Source: JADJLQ01 sp038251405
Lineage (GTDB): Bacteria > Bacteroidota > Bacteroidia > Chitinophagales > Saprospiraceae
Assembly: GCA_038251405.1 (NCBI GenBank)
Contig: JBBSBH010000002.1
Span: 62,001 to 126,000, forward strand
DNA length: 64,000 nucleotides
Reading direction: 5' to 3'
The notes beneath the pieces were generated by a model. That model was not told where the DNA came from. It did not search any database and saw only the letters and a list, made by a program, of their open reading frames with translations. Positions 42,398 through 52,600 of this stretch are shown here, in pieces (the stretch's first letter is position 1; every line of letters starts with the position of its first letter). A program made the translations under genes and the position numbers.

Positions 42398-45300
42398 ATG
42401 ATGCATAAAATATATTTGTTGCTCTTAACAGCCTTTATTTCTCAAAATTTATTTTCTCAAAAAACTTCCATTTACGCTGAAGCCAACAGGCATTATAAAG
42501 AAGGCCTTCGACTATTTGCAGAAGGAGTTTACGAAGCTGCAAATAAAGAATTTGAAGCCTTCACTAATGACCACCGACTGAGCAATGAACCAGAATATAA
42601 AACTTTACTTCGATATGCTGAATACTATACAGCCATATCTACCTTGCGAACAAAACAAGAGAATGCTGATTTACTCGTTACTGAGTTTATAAAGAAATAC
42701 CGTCCTGATCCAATTGCCGAAAAAGCTAATCTCGAGGTGGCCAATTATCATTTTGATCAAAAAAACTACACCGATGCTATCATTTACTATAATCTGATGG
42801 ATACGAGGGGAATGGGAGATGTAACATTGAGTGAAGTAAAGTTTAAACTGGGTTATTCCTACTTTGCCAAGAAAGATTTTAAAAATGCCACCACTGCTTT
42901 CCAACAAGTAAAAAATATTAAAAGCGAATGGTACTACCCTACCAACTATTACCTGGGCATGTGCCATTATTTCAATGGGAAATATACTGATGCAATAGCT
43001 GGTTTTGAGATTGCTGGAAAGTCAAAAAAGTATGCTGACCTAATTCCGTATTACATTTCGCATATTTATTTCTCACAAGGTAATTATGACAAGCTTATAT
43101 CCTATACTAAACCCATTCTTAATGGAACGCAGAAAGTAGATAAAGAAATTCTGATCAGGCGAATGGTGGGACACGCCTATTTTCTACTTAAAGATTATCC
43201 TCAGGCCTTAGAATATCTGGAGGCCTATGAAAAGGCAAATCAACCACTGGAAGAGTCTGATTATTATGCCTTGGGATACTCTAATTATATTCAAAAAAAA
43301 TATGAAAAAGCCATCCCCTATTTCACGGCTATTAGTGGGCAACAAACTCAGGTAGGACAAAATTCAAATTATTACCTGGCCGATTGTTATCTCCGAACCG
43401 GAAATACGCTTTCTGCCAGGACTGCTTTTTATAATGTAAGCAAACTTCCCTACCAGGAGAACATCAGAGAGGAAGCGCTATTTAACTATGCAAAACTTTC
43501 TGCAGAGTTGGGATTTGATCGTGAAGCAGTAACTGCTTTAAACTCTTTTAACGAAAACTCAAGGTATTATACCGAAGCCCAAAATATAATGGGTGATGTA
43601 TTCAATCGAACTAAAGATTACGATAATGCTATGAGAATCATAGATGGTATAAAAAATCCCAGTCTAAGACTAAAGCAATCTTATCAGAAGATAGCTTATT
43701 ATAGATCATTACAATTAGTTAATGAAGAGAGATATGGCGATGCGCGTACGTTGCTGCTGAAAGCATTGGATCCATCCTATGATAAAAACATTACCATATC
43801 ATCCATGTATTGGATGGCAGAAATGGCTCACCGACAAGGCGATTATGATCAAAGTATTGATTGGAATCAGAAATTTATCGCGGCGGCCAATTCTAAGTCT
43901 TATCCTGAGCAAAGTTTGATTCCCCAGGCATATTACTTACAAGGTTATAATTATCTCAAAGGAGAATCTTATGCACAAGCGGGTGAGCAATTCAAGCAAG
44001 TTATTTCAAAACTAAATAAAGCCATCAGTCAACAAGAAATAAGTCTATTAGCAGATTCGTATTTACGGACTGGTGACTGTTTGTTTAAACAAAATAAGTA
44101 TGATGATGCATTTTTAAATTATGGTAAAGTCATTTCTAATAAATACACTGGTAATGACTATGCCCAATATCAAAGTGCTATCATTCAGGGACTAAAAGGA
44201 AATTCAAAGGAAAAAATCAGATTATTAGACGACTTGATAAAAAGGCAACCAAAATCAAAGTATGCTGATGAGGCTTTATTTGAATTGGCAGACACCTATG
44301 CTAATATGGATCAACAAACCCAGGCAGTTACTGCACTCAACCGTATCGTTAAAGAATATGCTCAATCCAATATCTACAATCGGGCATTGATACGATTAGG
44401 CTTGATTACCTATAACCAGGGCAATAAAGCTGAAGCTTTAAAAAATTACAAAGAAGTTTTCAATCACAATCCTACCCCAGCCGAATCACAAGACGCACTC
44501 ACAGCCTTACAGGAAATATATATTGATGACATGGGACAGCCAGACGAATATATAAAATTCCTGGAGACTGTACCCGGGTATAAAGTCACTAACTATTCAA
44601 GAGATTCACTTAACTATAGTGTGGCAAAACGCTATTATGAAGACGGGCAGTACGAAAAAGCTATAACTTCCTTTAGTGAATATCTTCAAAAATTCCCCAA
44701 GGGAGTCTTCTTTTTAGAAGCCTATTACAAAAGAGGTGAATCTAACACTTTATTAAAAAAATACGATGCGGCTTTAAGTGATTATGAAGCTGTAATCCAA
44801 AAAGGAAGAAGTGAAAACTACGAAAAAGCGTTATTCAAAGCTGCTACTTTGGCATATAACTATCAGCAGGATTTTGATAAATCCTATAAATATTATGCAG
44901 AGCTGACTACTAGTAATATAGATGAGAATACTTTGTTTGAAGCGCAATTAGGTGCCATGCGATCTGCTTATAGGAAAGGCCTGACAAATGAAGTAGCCAC
45001 CTATGGAGAAAAAGTATACAGATCTCCAAAAGTTAACAATGAGCAAAAAGCTACATCAGGATTTTACCTGGGGAAAATAGCCTACGACCAGGGTAATTAT
45101 TCCAAAGCAAATGAATATCTCAAGACCGTGATGGACCTGAGTGATAATGAGCAAACTGCTGAAGCGAGATACCTGCTTGCCAATATTTTATTCCTCCAAA
45201 AGAACATCACCGCTGCCGAGCCGGCGACCAGGTCCGCTATTACACAAAATTCTGACCATCCGTATTGGGTAGCAAAGTGCCTGATCCTTTTATCAGATAT

Positions 45301-45487
45301 TTATGTTGAAAAAAAGGACCTCTTCAATGCCAGAGCGGCATTAGAAGCTGTGCTTGAAAATTATAAAGAAGATGCCACAATTACCAAAACTGCTCAAACA
45401 AAACTGGATATAGTAAAAGCAAAACAAGCTGCCGGCAACAAACTAACTCCCAATACTAGTACTAATTCATTTTTCGAAAACAATTAA
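42398..45487 (+). CDS. TPR-repeat periplasmic protein
   Basis: 1029 aa exported protein with a signal peptide (MHKIYLLLLTAFISQNLFSQ) and tetratricopeptide-like repeats over most of its length. Examples are YKEGLRLFAEGVYEAANKEFEAF, YEDGQYEKAITSFSEYLQKFPKG and YDQGNYSKANEYLKTVMDL. Bacteroidota encode this large TPR protein directly upstream of an outer-membrane barrel protein, as here (14 bp gap to 45502). A scaffold or assembly role at the envelope is likely, but no partner is established. It has two possible start ATGs one codon apart. Confidence 0.85.
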   Translation: MMHKIYLLLLTAFISQNLFSQKTSIYAEANRHYKEGLRLFAEGVYEAANKEFEAFTNDHRLSNEPEYKTLLRYAEYYTAISTLRTKQENADLLVTEFIKKYRPDPIAEKANLEVANYHFDQKNYTDAIIYYNLMDTRGMGDVTLSEVKFKLGYSYFAKKDFKNATTAFQQVKNIKSEWYYPTNYYLGMCHYFNGKYTDAIAGFEIAGKSKKYADLIPYYISHIYFSQGNYDKLISYTKPILNGTQKVDKEILIRRMVGHAYFLLKDYPQALEYLEAYEKANQPLEESDYYALGYSNYIQKKYEKAIPYFTAISGQQTQVGQNSNYYLADCYLRTGNTLSARTAFYNVSKLPYQENIREEALFNYAKLSAELGFDREAVTALNSFNENSRYYTEAQNIMGDVFNRTKDYDNAMRIIDGIKNPSLRLKQSYQKIAYYRSLQLVNEERYGDARTLLLKALDPSYDKNITISSMYWMAEMAHRQGDYDQSIDWNQKFIAAANSKSYPEQSLIPQAYYLQGYNYLKGESYAQAGEQFKQVISKLNKAISQQEISLLADSYLRTGDCLFKQNKYDDAFLNYGKVISNKYTGNDYAQYQSAIIQGLKGNSKEKIRLLDDLIKRQPKSKYADEALFELADTYANMDQQTQAVTALNRIVKEYAQSNIYNRALIRLGLITYNQGNKAEALKNYKEVFNHNPTPAESQDALTALQEIYIDDMGQPDEYIKFLETVPGYKVTNYSRDSLNYSVAKRYYEDGQYEKAITSFSEYLQKFPKGVFFLEAYYKRGESNTLLKKYDAALSDYEAVIQKGRSENYEKALFKAATLAYNYQQDFDKSYKYYAELTTSNIDENTLFEAQLGAMRSAYRKGLTNEVATYGEKVYRSPKVNNEQKATSGFYLGKIAYDQGNYSKANEYLKTVMDLSDNEQTAEARYLLANILFLQKNITAAEPATRSAITQNSDHPYWVAKCLILLSDIYVEKKDLFNARAALEAVLENYKEDATITKTAQTKLDIVKAKQAAGNKLTPNTSTNSFFENN

Positions 45488-45501
45488 CTGATCTCCCCAT
45501 C

Positions 45502-47118
45502 ATGAATAATAAAATAAAATCTCTATTCATAGTTGCATTATCGATCGTTTCGATAAATGTTTTCTCTCAAAATTTACCAGTAGATGTGATCCAGGTAGTG
45601 AAAGATTTTGATGCCCGTCTTGATGAAGCTGAAAAAATAAAGGTAAAAGCAGATATACCTTCAACAGATACTTCGAAAAACAAATACGCTTACGAAGTAA
45701 ATCCAGGTATACTAGAGTTAAAGTACAGCGCTCCCCAAATAAAACCTCTGGCTATGAAAGCTGCTGAGCCTCTGCCAAACTATCCGTTTTATCTGCAAGC
45801 AGGATATGGAATACCTAAACAAGCGCTGGGAAGACTATCGTATACCTATCGAAGTGATGATCGTACTAAAATAGGTATTGATTTTACTCATCTTAGTGCT
45901 AACAGTAATAAAAACAAGGATCAACGCTTTTACGAGAATGATTTAAAAGCGCATGCTTTTTATCTTACTCCTGATGGTCTTGCCATTCAGGGTGAGGCTC
46001 TGGTAAGCAAGGATCAATATCATCATTTCGGACATTATATTGAAAATCCCGGCACGCTTACTCCAAGTACGGTATTAAAACACAATTATGACATTTTTGA
46101 AATTGGAGGAAAAGTATTTAACCCTAAAATTAGCGCAAACGGTGTAAATTATTTTGCGGGGCTTTCTCTTTATAATATGGTCGACAACCTGGGAAGTAAT
46201 GAAAAAAATGCAAATCTTCATTTAGGAATTACCAAATGGATTAAAGATAGACACTCCATAGGTGTAGAGCTTGGTACTGATATCACTACTTTAGATGATT
46301 CTTCCACGCAAAATTTGAATAACTTTTATTTATTGCCCTCTGTAGGAATACATGGAAAGTCTTTTTCTATCCAAGGTGGAGTGCGCATTACATCGGATGG
46401 GGATTTGATTACTATTTTTCCAGCTGTTACCGCCAGTGTAAGTATTGCCGGAAATCAATTAATGGTCGTGGGTGGAGCTGAAGGTGGCCTCAATAGAAAT
46501 ACGTACCGTACTCTTAGTGATTATAATCCATTTATTACTTCCCGACCATTACTTAAAAACAATGCTTATACCGATTATTATGGAGGTTTAAAAGGATCTA
46601 CTAAAACGCTTGAGTATGATGTAAGAGTGGGGTATAAGCAAAATGACAATCTTGCTTTATTTGTATTAAATACACATAATTTTAATCGATTTAGTATTCA
46701 ATATGAAAATATAGATTTCGCACATGGTACAGCCTCTCTTACATTTAAGCCCACTTCAAGTATTATTTTGAATGCGGCCATCAATAAAAATATCTATAGT
46801 AAGAAAATAGAGCCTAAAGCGTGGGGACTGCCATCATTAGAATTGAATGGATCTGTCCAATACAAAACGACCAATAAAAAATTATTATTGACGGCCGAGA
46901 CTTATATCAATGATGGAATTCCCTACTCGGATGATATTGGAAATAGCGGCAAATCTAATTTATTGTTTGATATTAGCTTGGGCGCTAATTATAATATTAC
47001 CAAAAACTTTGGCTTATTTGTTCATGCAAACAATTTGGCTAATAGTGTGTGGAGAAGGTGGTACCAATATCCTACCTATGGATTAAATGCGGTAGGCGGA
47101 ATTACAATAAAATTCTAA
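45502..47118 (+). CDS. Outer-membrane beta-barrel protein paired with TPR protein
   Basis: 538 aa with a signal peptide (IKSLFIVALSIVSINVFSQ), then a linker with NPGILELKYSAPQIKPLAMK, and about 430 residues of alternating hydrophobic strands, ending in aromatic GITIKF as outer-membrane barrels do. It resembles the barrel half of TonB-dependent receptors without a plug domain. It forms an operon with the TPR gene (14 bases apart). The substrate is unknown. It converges with pdhB through a bidirectional hairpin at 47109-47132. Confidence 0.8.
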   Translation: MNNKIKSLFIVALSIVSINVFSQNLPVDVIQVVKDFDARLDEAEKIKVKADIPSTDTSKNKYAYEVNPGILELKYSAPQIKPLAMKAAEPLPNYPFYLQAGYGIPKQALGRLSYTYRSDDRTKIGIDFTHLSANSNKNKDQRFYENDLKAHAFYLTPDGLAIQGEALVSKDQYHHFGHYIENPGTLTPSTVLKHNYDIFEIGGKVFNPKISANGVNYFAGLSLYNMVDNLGSNEKNANLHLGITKWIKDRHSIGVELGTDITTLDDSSTQNLNNFYLLPSVGIHGKSFSIQGGVRITSDGDLITIFPAVTASVSIAGNQLMVVGGAEGGLNRNTYRTLSDYNPFITSRPLLKNNAYTDYYGGLKGSTKTLEYDVRVGYKQNDNLALFVLNTHNFNRFSIQYENIDFAHGTASLTFKPTSSIILNAAINKNIYSKKIEPKAWGLPSLELNGSVQYKTTNKKLLLTAETYINDGIPYSDDIGNSGKSNLLFDISLGANYNITKNFGLFVHANNLANSVWRRWYQYPTYGLNAVGGITIKF

Positions 47119-47132
47119 AAACTTAGAATTTT
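47109..47132. terminator. Bidirectional hairpin between convergent genes
   Basis: AAAATTCTAA (47109-47118), loop AAAC, TTAGAATTTT (47123-47132): a perfect 10 bp AT-rich stem that ends in T-runs on both strands. It includes the stop codons of both the barrel gene and pdhB, so it can terminate both. Confidence 0.7.
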
Positions 47133-48117
47133 ACCTGGTAACGTACATAACTTCTTTTACTGCTTTGATTACTTTTTCTGGATTAGGCATCCAGGCATCT
47201 ACCAGTGTAGGAGCATATGGAAGGGAAGTATCAGCACTATTTACCCTAATGATCGGAGCATCCAGGTAGTCAAATGCAAATTTTTGAATCTCGTAGGTAA
47301 CTTCTGCACTTACTCCTGCAAAAGGCCAGGCCTCATCTACTATTACCAATCGATTGGTCTTCTTTACTGACTCCACAATGGTTTTATAATCTAATGGTCG
47401 TATTGTTCTTAAATCAATTACTTCTGCATCAATGCCTTCCTTCAGGAGTTCTTCAGCAGCCTTTTTAGCTACCTCTACCATTTTATTATAAGATACTATA
47501 GTCACATCTTTACCCTCTTTTCTGATGGCCGCTTTTCCTATGGGTACGATATACTCGCCTTCAGGCACCTCTCCTTTAAATCCATACAGAATTTCAGATT
47601 CCATATAACACACCGGATCATTATCTCTAATAGCAGATTTTAAAAGCCCTTTTGCATCGGCTGGGTCTATACAAGAGATTACTTTAAGACCCGGTACATT
47701 GGCCATCCAGGATTCGAAAGTCTGGGAATGTTGCTGTGCTAACTGCCCTGCAGCGCCACTGGGACCTCTAAATACAATTGGGCAATTATATTGACCTCCT
47801 GACTGACTCAAGGTCTTCGCTGCATTATTTACTATTTGATCAAATGCTAATATGGCAAAATTCCAGGTCATGAACTCTATTATCGGTCTCAAGCCATTCA
47901 TGGCAGCCCCTACTCCGATACCTGCAAATCCCAGCTCGGAAATGGGTGTGTCTATCACTCTTCGGGGACCAAACTCTTCGAGCATGCCTTTGCTTACCTT
48001 ATAAGCGCCATTATATTCAGCCACTTCTTCTCCCATTAAAAACACGTTTTCATCCCGACGCATTTCTTCGATCATCGCTTCGCGCAAAGAATCTCTTAAA
48101 GTCAATACTCTACTCAT
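47131..48117 (-). CDS. pdhB: Pyruvate dehydrogenase E1 component, beta subunit
   Basis: Beta subunit of the thiamine-diphosphate-dependent E1 of pyruvate dehydrogenase (328 aa). Motifs: LMGEEVAEYNGAYKVSKGM (catalytic Glu), DTPISELGFAGIGVGAAM, RGPSGAAGQLAQQHSQ, PADAKGLLKSAIRD and VVIVDEAW-like LVIVDEAWPFAGV. Start ATG 48117 (MSRVLTLRDSL) is preferred over the GTG at 48138, because that GTG overlaps the -7 box TAAATTTG (plus-strand 48138-48145). The alpha subunit gene is not adjacent, as is common in Bacteroidota. Confidence 0.95.
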   Translation of the reverse strand: MSRVLTLRDSLREAMIEEMRRDENVFLMGEEVAEYNGAYKVSKGMLEEFGPRRVIDTPISELGFAGIGVGAAMNGLRPIIEFMTWNFAILAFDQIVNNAAKTLSQSGGQYNCPIVFRGPSGAAGQLAQQHSQTFESWMANVPGLKVISCIDPADAKGLLKSAIRDNDPVCYMESEILYGFKGEVPEGEYIVPIGKAAIRKEGKDVTIVSYNKMVEVAKKAAEELLKEGIDAEVIDLRTIRPLDYKTIVESVKKTNRLVIVDEAWPFAGVSAEVTYEIQKFAFDYLDAPIIRVNSADTSLPYAPTLVDAWMPNPEKVIKAVKEVMYVTR

Positions 48118-48137
48118 AGAATTTTGGATTTGAGCCA

Positions 48138-48145
48138 CAAATTTA
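48138..48145 (-). promoter_or_regulatory. -7 box of pdhB
   Basis: CAAATTTA on the plus strand reads TAAATTTG on the minus strand, matching TAnnTTTG. It sits about 20 bases before the ATG at 48117. No TTG at the -33 position is evident. Confidence 0.45.
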
Positions 48146-48190
48146 AACCAAATTGGTAATTTATTGCTGGCATGGAGGCAAAGATAAGGC

Positions 48191-48601
48191 TTATCGATTA
48201 CTCAGCGGGATAACCATTTTCAATGCACTCCATATATCATCTACAGAAGCCACTTTTACATCCACAAGGTCTAAAGCTAAAGCAGTATCCCGAATAATAT
48301 TTTCATTTAATTCCGTTCCTAATTTTGACGCTTTTTTATACCACGAAAACCATATCATCCCATTTTTCTCAATGCATTTCGCTGAACGCTGTAGATACGA
48401 CTCACAACCCTTTATGGTATTCTCAAAAACCCAGATTGTATTGTAAAGTTTATCTTTCAGCATGATCTGATCATATAAAAACTTATCGTCACTTAATTTT
48501 TGAACCAGCCAGGCCGGAGCATTTATCAATGCAATTTTAGAATCTGGCTTTATCCCAATTTTCATTAATAATGGAGTTTTATATTCTTTTTGATCTGACA
48601 T
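48191..48601 (-). CDS. DUF3052 family protein
   Basis: 136 aa protein of the DUF3052 family, here recognised from TPLLMKIGIKPDSKIALINAPAWL near the N-terminus and IWFSWYKKASKLGTELNENIIRDTALALDLVDVKVASVDDIWSALKMVIP at the C-terminus (the LVDVKVxxVDxxWSxLK block is typical). The function is unknown. I prefer ATG 48601 (MSDQKEYKTPLL) over the ATG at 48631. The gene overlaps the end of the upstream MBL gene by 23 bases, indicating coupled translation. Confidence 0.8.
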   Translation of the reverse strand: MSDQKEYKTPLLMKIGIKPDSKIALINAPAWLVQKLSDDKFLYDQIMLKDKLYNTIWVFENTIKGCESYLQRSAKCIEKNGMIWFSWYKKASKLGTELNENIIRDTALALDLVDVKVASVDDIWSALKMVIPLSNR

Positions 48602-49379
48602 ACCCGATGTTTTGACGATGCATTTTATCAAGAAATATTTCGAAAGGTGACGAGCCCCAGGATTCGCGCCAATCCGGTACTGTTTCCTTTATTAAGCCTT
48701 CTAAGTACCCATGTGAAGATTCTATTCTATTATAAATTTCATTTTTAGAGCATGCTATCCGGCCGTGGCCAGGAACCATAAATTCAATATCGTAATTTTC
48801 TAAAATATGCTTTGCTTGATTCAAAGTCTTCAGATACTCCTCTATCGAATCTTCTACAAATGGAAATTCAATATCAGATAAGTAATCGCCGGCAATCCAT
48901 AATCCCAACTGTGGTAAGACATAAAACAAGCCATCACTAGTATGCCCTCCGGCATGGAATATATGACACTCTATAGAGCCGAAATGCAGCACAGTGGGTG
49001 AATTTGTTATAAGAGGGCAAATTTCTAAGTCAGGGAAATTCAATGGATATATCCGCTCTATATAAAATTCCTGGTCTATTCCTTCAATCTGTTTTAGTAC
49101 GGTGGATTTATTCTGCCTTGCCTGCATTTCCTGCGACCCTATGGTTACAAAGTTTTCAAAATATGGGGATCCTGCTATATGATCATAATCACCATGAGTA
49201 AAGGCTAGGTATCGTTTTGGCCAAATCGGATTTATTACTTTATCAGCTATTTTTTGCAGCTCCATTGGCAGGTAAGCCGGGTCCCAAATAATGCTGGTAT
49301 CTATGTAATGTGCATGAATAGAATTGAGCTGCCAAAGACCACTTTGAAACATATATATATTATCGCTAAGTATTTGCAT
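48579..49379 (-). CDS. MBL-fold metallohydrolase with variant zinc motif
   Basis: 266 aa metallo-beta-lactamase-fold protein. The first metal motif is FTHGDYDHIAG: His-x-Asp-x-Asp-His, in which the usual second His is Asp. Later ligands are in FHAGGHTSDGLFYVLPQLGLWIAGDYLSD (His and Asp) and VPGHGRI (His). The metal-binding set is largely complete, so hydrolase activity is likely, although the substrate is unknown. It overlaps DUF3052 at its 3' end. The N-terminus (MQILSDNIYMFQSGLWQLNSIHAHYIDTSIIWDP) fits the typical first strands. Confidence 0.85.
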   Translation of the reverse strand: MQILSDNIYMFQSGLWQLNSIHAHYIDTSIIWDPAYLPMELQKIADKVINPIWPKRYLAFTHGDYDHIAGSPYFENFVTIGSQEMQARQNKSTVLKQIEGIDQEFYIERIYPLNFPDLEICPLITNSPTVLHFGSIECHIFHAGGHTSDGLFYVLPQLGLWIAGDYLSDIEFPFVEDSIEEYLKTLNQAKHILENYDIEFMVPGHGRIACSKNEIYNRIESSHGYLEGLIKETVPDWRESWGSSPFEIFLDKMHRQNIGYVRSKRI

Positions 49380-49692
49380 TATCTATTTATTATATGTGAA
49401 AAATCCTGGTTTCAATCACTTTTTTTAGGCACAATAAATATATTATAAAAAATAATTATGCTTTTCATATGACAAATTTAAACACATTAAAAAAAGAATA
49501 CATATATAATAATAAGTAGCACAAATACTAACGAAGTATATTTTTAACATATTTGTATCATATTGTTATTTTATTGAATATCAAAGATTTAGAAAGTGAA
49601 TTTGGTATGGTTTTGGCAAATGTTGCTCTATGACATTAGATTTTTTACAAATCCATCAAATTAAACTATTGAATAATCAAACACTTTCTAGA
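49380..49692. other. AT-rich gap, no recognised feature
   Basis: 313 bp separating the divergent MBL gene and the first giant protein gene. The centre (49430-49620) is very AT-rich, with short homopolymer runs. No TAnnTTTG box with correct spacing was found; GTGAATTTGG at 49597 is only a near match. Confidence 0.5.
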
Positions 49693-52600
49693 ATGAAGAA
49701 GACAATTACTTTTCCGAATTTGATTCGATGTTGGCTCCCGGTATTGCTAGCATTGTTTTACTCATTGAATGTGAGCGCTCAGGCTCAAGTTACACCATGT
49801 AATCTGGTGTGTAACGATCATGTCAATGCCTCTATGCCGGCCGATGCATGTTATCGAATGTTTGTACCACAAGACTTTTTAGAAAATCCGGACCCTGGTT
49901 GTACTGGATATACGGTAAATTTAAATTACCCTTATGGCACAAATCAATTGACAGGTAAAGATGTAGATCGTAGCCATATCGGCTATACATTTGTTTACAG
50001 CATAGTCATCTATGGACCATCCGGTGAAGCTATAAATAGCTGCTGGGGTTATGTGACTGTTGAAGATAAAGCTGCTCCTCAGCCTTTATGCAAAAATGCA
50101 AAAGTATCCTGCTTTCAGGTAGCCCGCCTTACTGAAATAGTAGGTGATGTAATTGACAATTGCGGTCAACAAGGTTCTGCAGCGATTGAAAATCTTAGCT
50201 GGACTGAATGGGGATGTACCGATGCGAGAGGTCTTGGCAGAGTGGTAAGAAGTATACGCACCTGGGATGAGTGGGGAAACACCTCTACCTGTTCTGATAC
50301 ATTGACCATAGGTAGAGATTCGTTGAAAAATATCAAATGCCCTGATCAAATTGTGTTGGGATGTCAATTGCTTTGCAAAAAATTAAAAAATACGAAATCA
50401 AATTCTGATATAAATAATTTTGACTTGATCCTACTATCATCTGACAAGAATAGTCCGAACTATCCTTCTCCTGCAAAGCTGATAGAATTGCAAAAAAGAG
50501 ACACCTTTAATATGGGTATGAAAAAATGCTTAGATCCTAACCTGAAAGCGGTACCCTATATCAGAGACAGTGTATTAGTAGTGAAATCAGATACTTGCTA
50601 TAGAGTAGATTCATGTATAGCTATGTACCCGGCACTTGGAGGATTCTGCAAAACCAGCCTTACCTGGCAAGATCAGATTATCCCTATTTGCGGTACCGGT
50701 TTCAAAATCAGAAGAGAATGGTTGATCAACGATTGGTGTACTGGTAGAGATACCGTATGTGTACAATATATAAAAATAGAAGATAAGGATGGTCCTGTAA
50801 TAACAGATCCAATTAATCCTATACTTGCTTATGCAAGTGCTCATGATTGCTATGCAAAAGTGAATCTTCCTGCATTTACATTTACAGATTGCAGTCCGGT
50901 TGATCAGACTTACATTATTAAATATGCTGATAACTCACATCCAGGCAAGACGGTAATATTATCAGGTACATTACCTGCTACAGGTGTTAGTTTACCTTCA
51001 CCTGCTTATTTTCCTCCTTGTTATTTCGTTGATGTTGCTTTAGTCGATAAATGTTATAACAGAACTCCTGGTAGTTACCTGGTATGTGTATTTGATATTA
51101 CCCCTCCAACACCAGTTTGCGATGAATTTACACGCACAACGGTTGATCCTCAGACTTGTTGGGCAAGAATATATGCCCGTGACTTAGATAATGGTAGCCG
51201 GGACAACTGCTGTAATATATTGCATTTTGCCATTGCAACAATGCCGGCGATAGAAGCAGCCAGAAAATCTTGGACTGATTACTGGAATGCAACTTGCAAA
51301 GCAGATTATTGGAAAGAAAAAGAGGAATATGATGCATTCCTGGAAGAATACATAAATTGTTATGTGTTTAAAGACTACATCGATCTTACGGAGTGTGGTA
51401 CAAACCAAGTGGTATTGAGAGTATATGAAGCCTGCGGTGTACCAAGATATGACGCACATGTATTCCCATGTTCTGAACACGATTGGTTTACCTATAACAC
51501 TTATTTTTGGTGCAGATTATTTCATAATTATACCTACTTCCATACAAGTGGAAAAAAATCCTGTGATGCAGTGGTCCCTTCAAAATGGTGTGAGGCAGAT
51601 TGGATTCAATGGTTAAAAGATTTAGTTGGTGATTATGGAACAAAAATTAAAAATCCATTAGTACCTGGTACCCCTAATACCAAATTCAAAAAGTTGTTAG
51701 CATTATCTTATTCTTTCTATGAGGGTGGTGCAGCATTCACATTACCTATCTTCGATTTGAATTGCAAATTTGTCTACAGACCTACAGTTATGGCTGTAGC
51801 ACCGGATGTAACTGCGCAGGATGTATCAGCTGGAAATACTTCAGGTGGTGGTTACGCTCCTGGAAACAGATGTTCTGCAAGACTTTACAATGACTGTATG
51901 GTAAATGTAGCAGTAGACGACAAGACCCCTCCAGTATGTGAAGCCCCACCAGTAATCTATTGGTATTGCGACAACGTAGGCGGTAAAGGAAATCCAAATA
52001 ATAATTATGAATATGCATACAGTGCATGTAGAGATGATGATTATACTAACGATTACGTACATAATACTTCCAGTAATATAAAAGATAATGCCAGAGACTA
52101 TACTTGTAGAGATAAAGATGGTATACCATATGGATTGATCGAGTGCATAGTAGAAAACGACGGTGATCTAACAGATACCTTAGATGGTACCAAAGCAAAA
52201 TACTATGGCTACTATGGCTGTGGTACAAGCGCAGGCCACGAGGATGAGCACGGAGCTCCTACTAATGCATGTGATCAAAATGATTACCGTGGAATTGGAT
52301 CATCGATGTCAAATGAAGAAATAGCCAATAGATTCAAAGGATTCTCTGTATGGACTCCGGTATATTGCCATACCTGGTTGACCTTAGATACATACGACCA
52401 AGCTGGACAAGTAAATGCCAAATCAGCATTCTGGACTCCTGTACTTAGATCAGGTGGCAGAGGTGCCAATGTAGAGTCAGGGAAATTCCTTATCTGGGAT
52501 AATTGCTGGATGGGAAGTGTTGATTCTGTAGATACTAAATATGTAGATCAGTGTGGAAACGGATGGTATCAAAGAACCTGGACAGCTAAAGACAAGTGTG

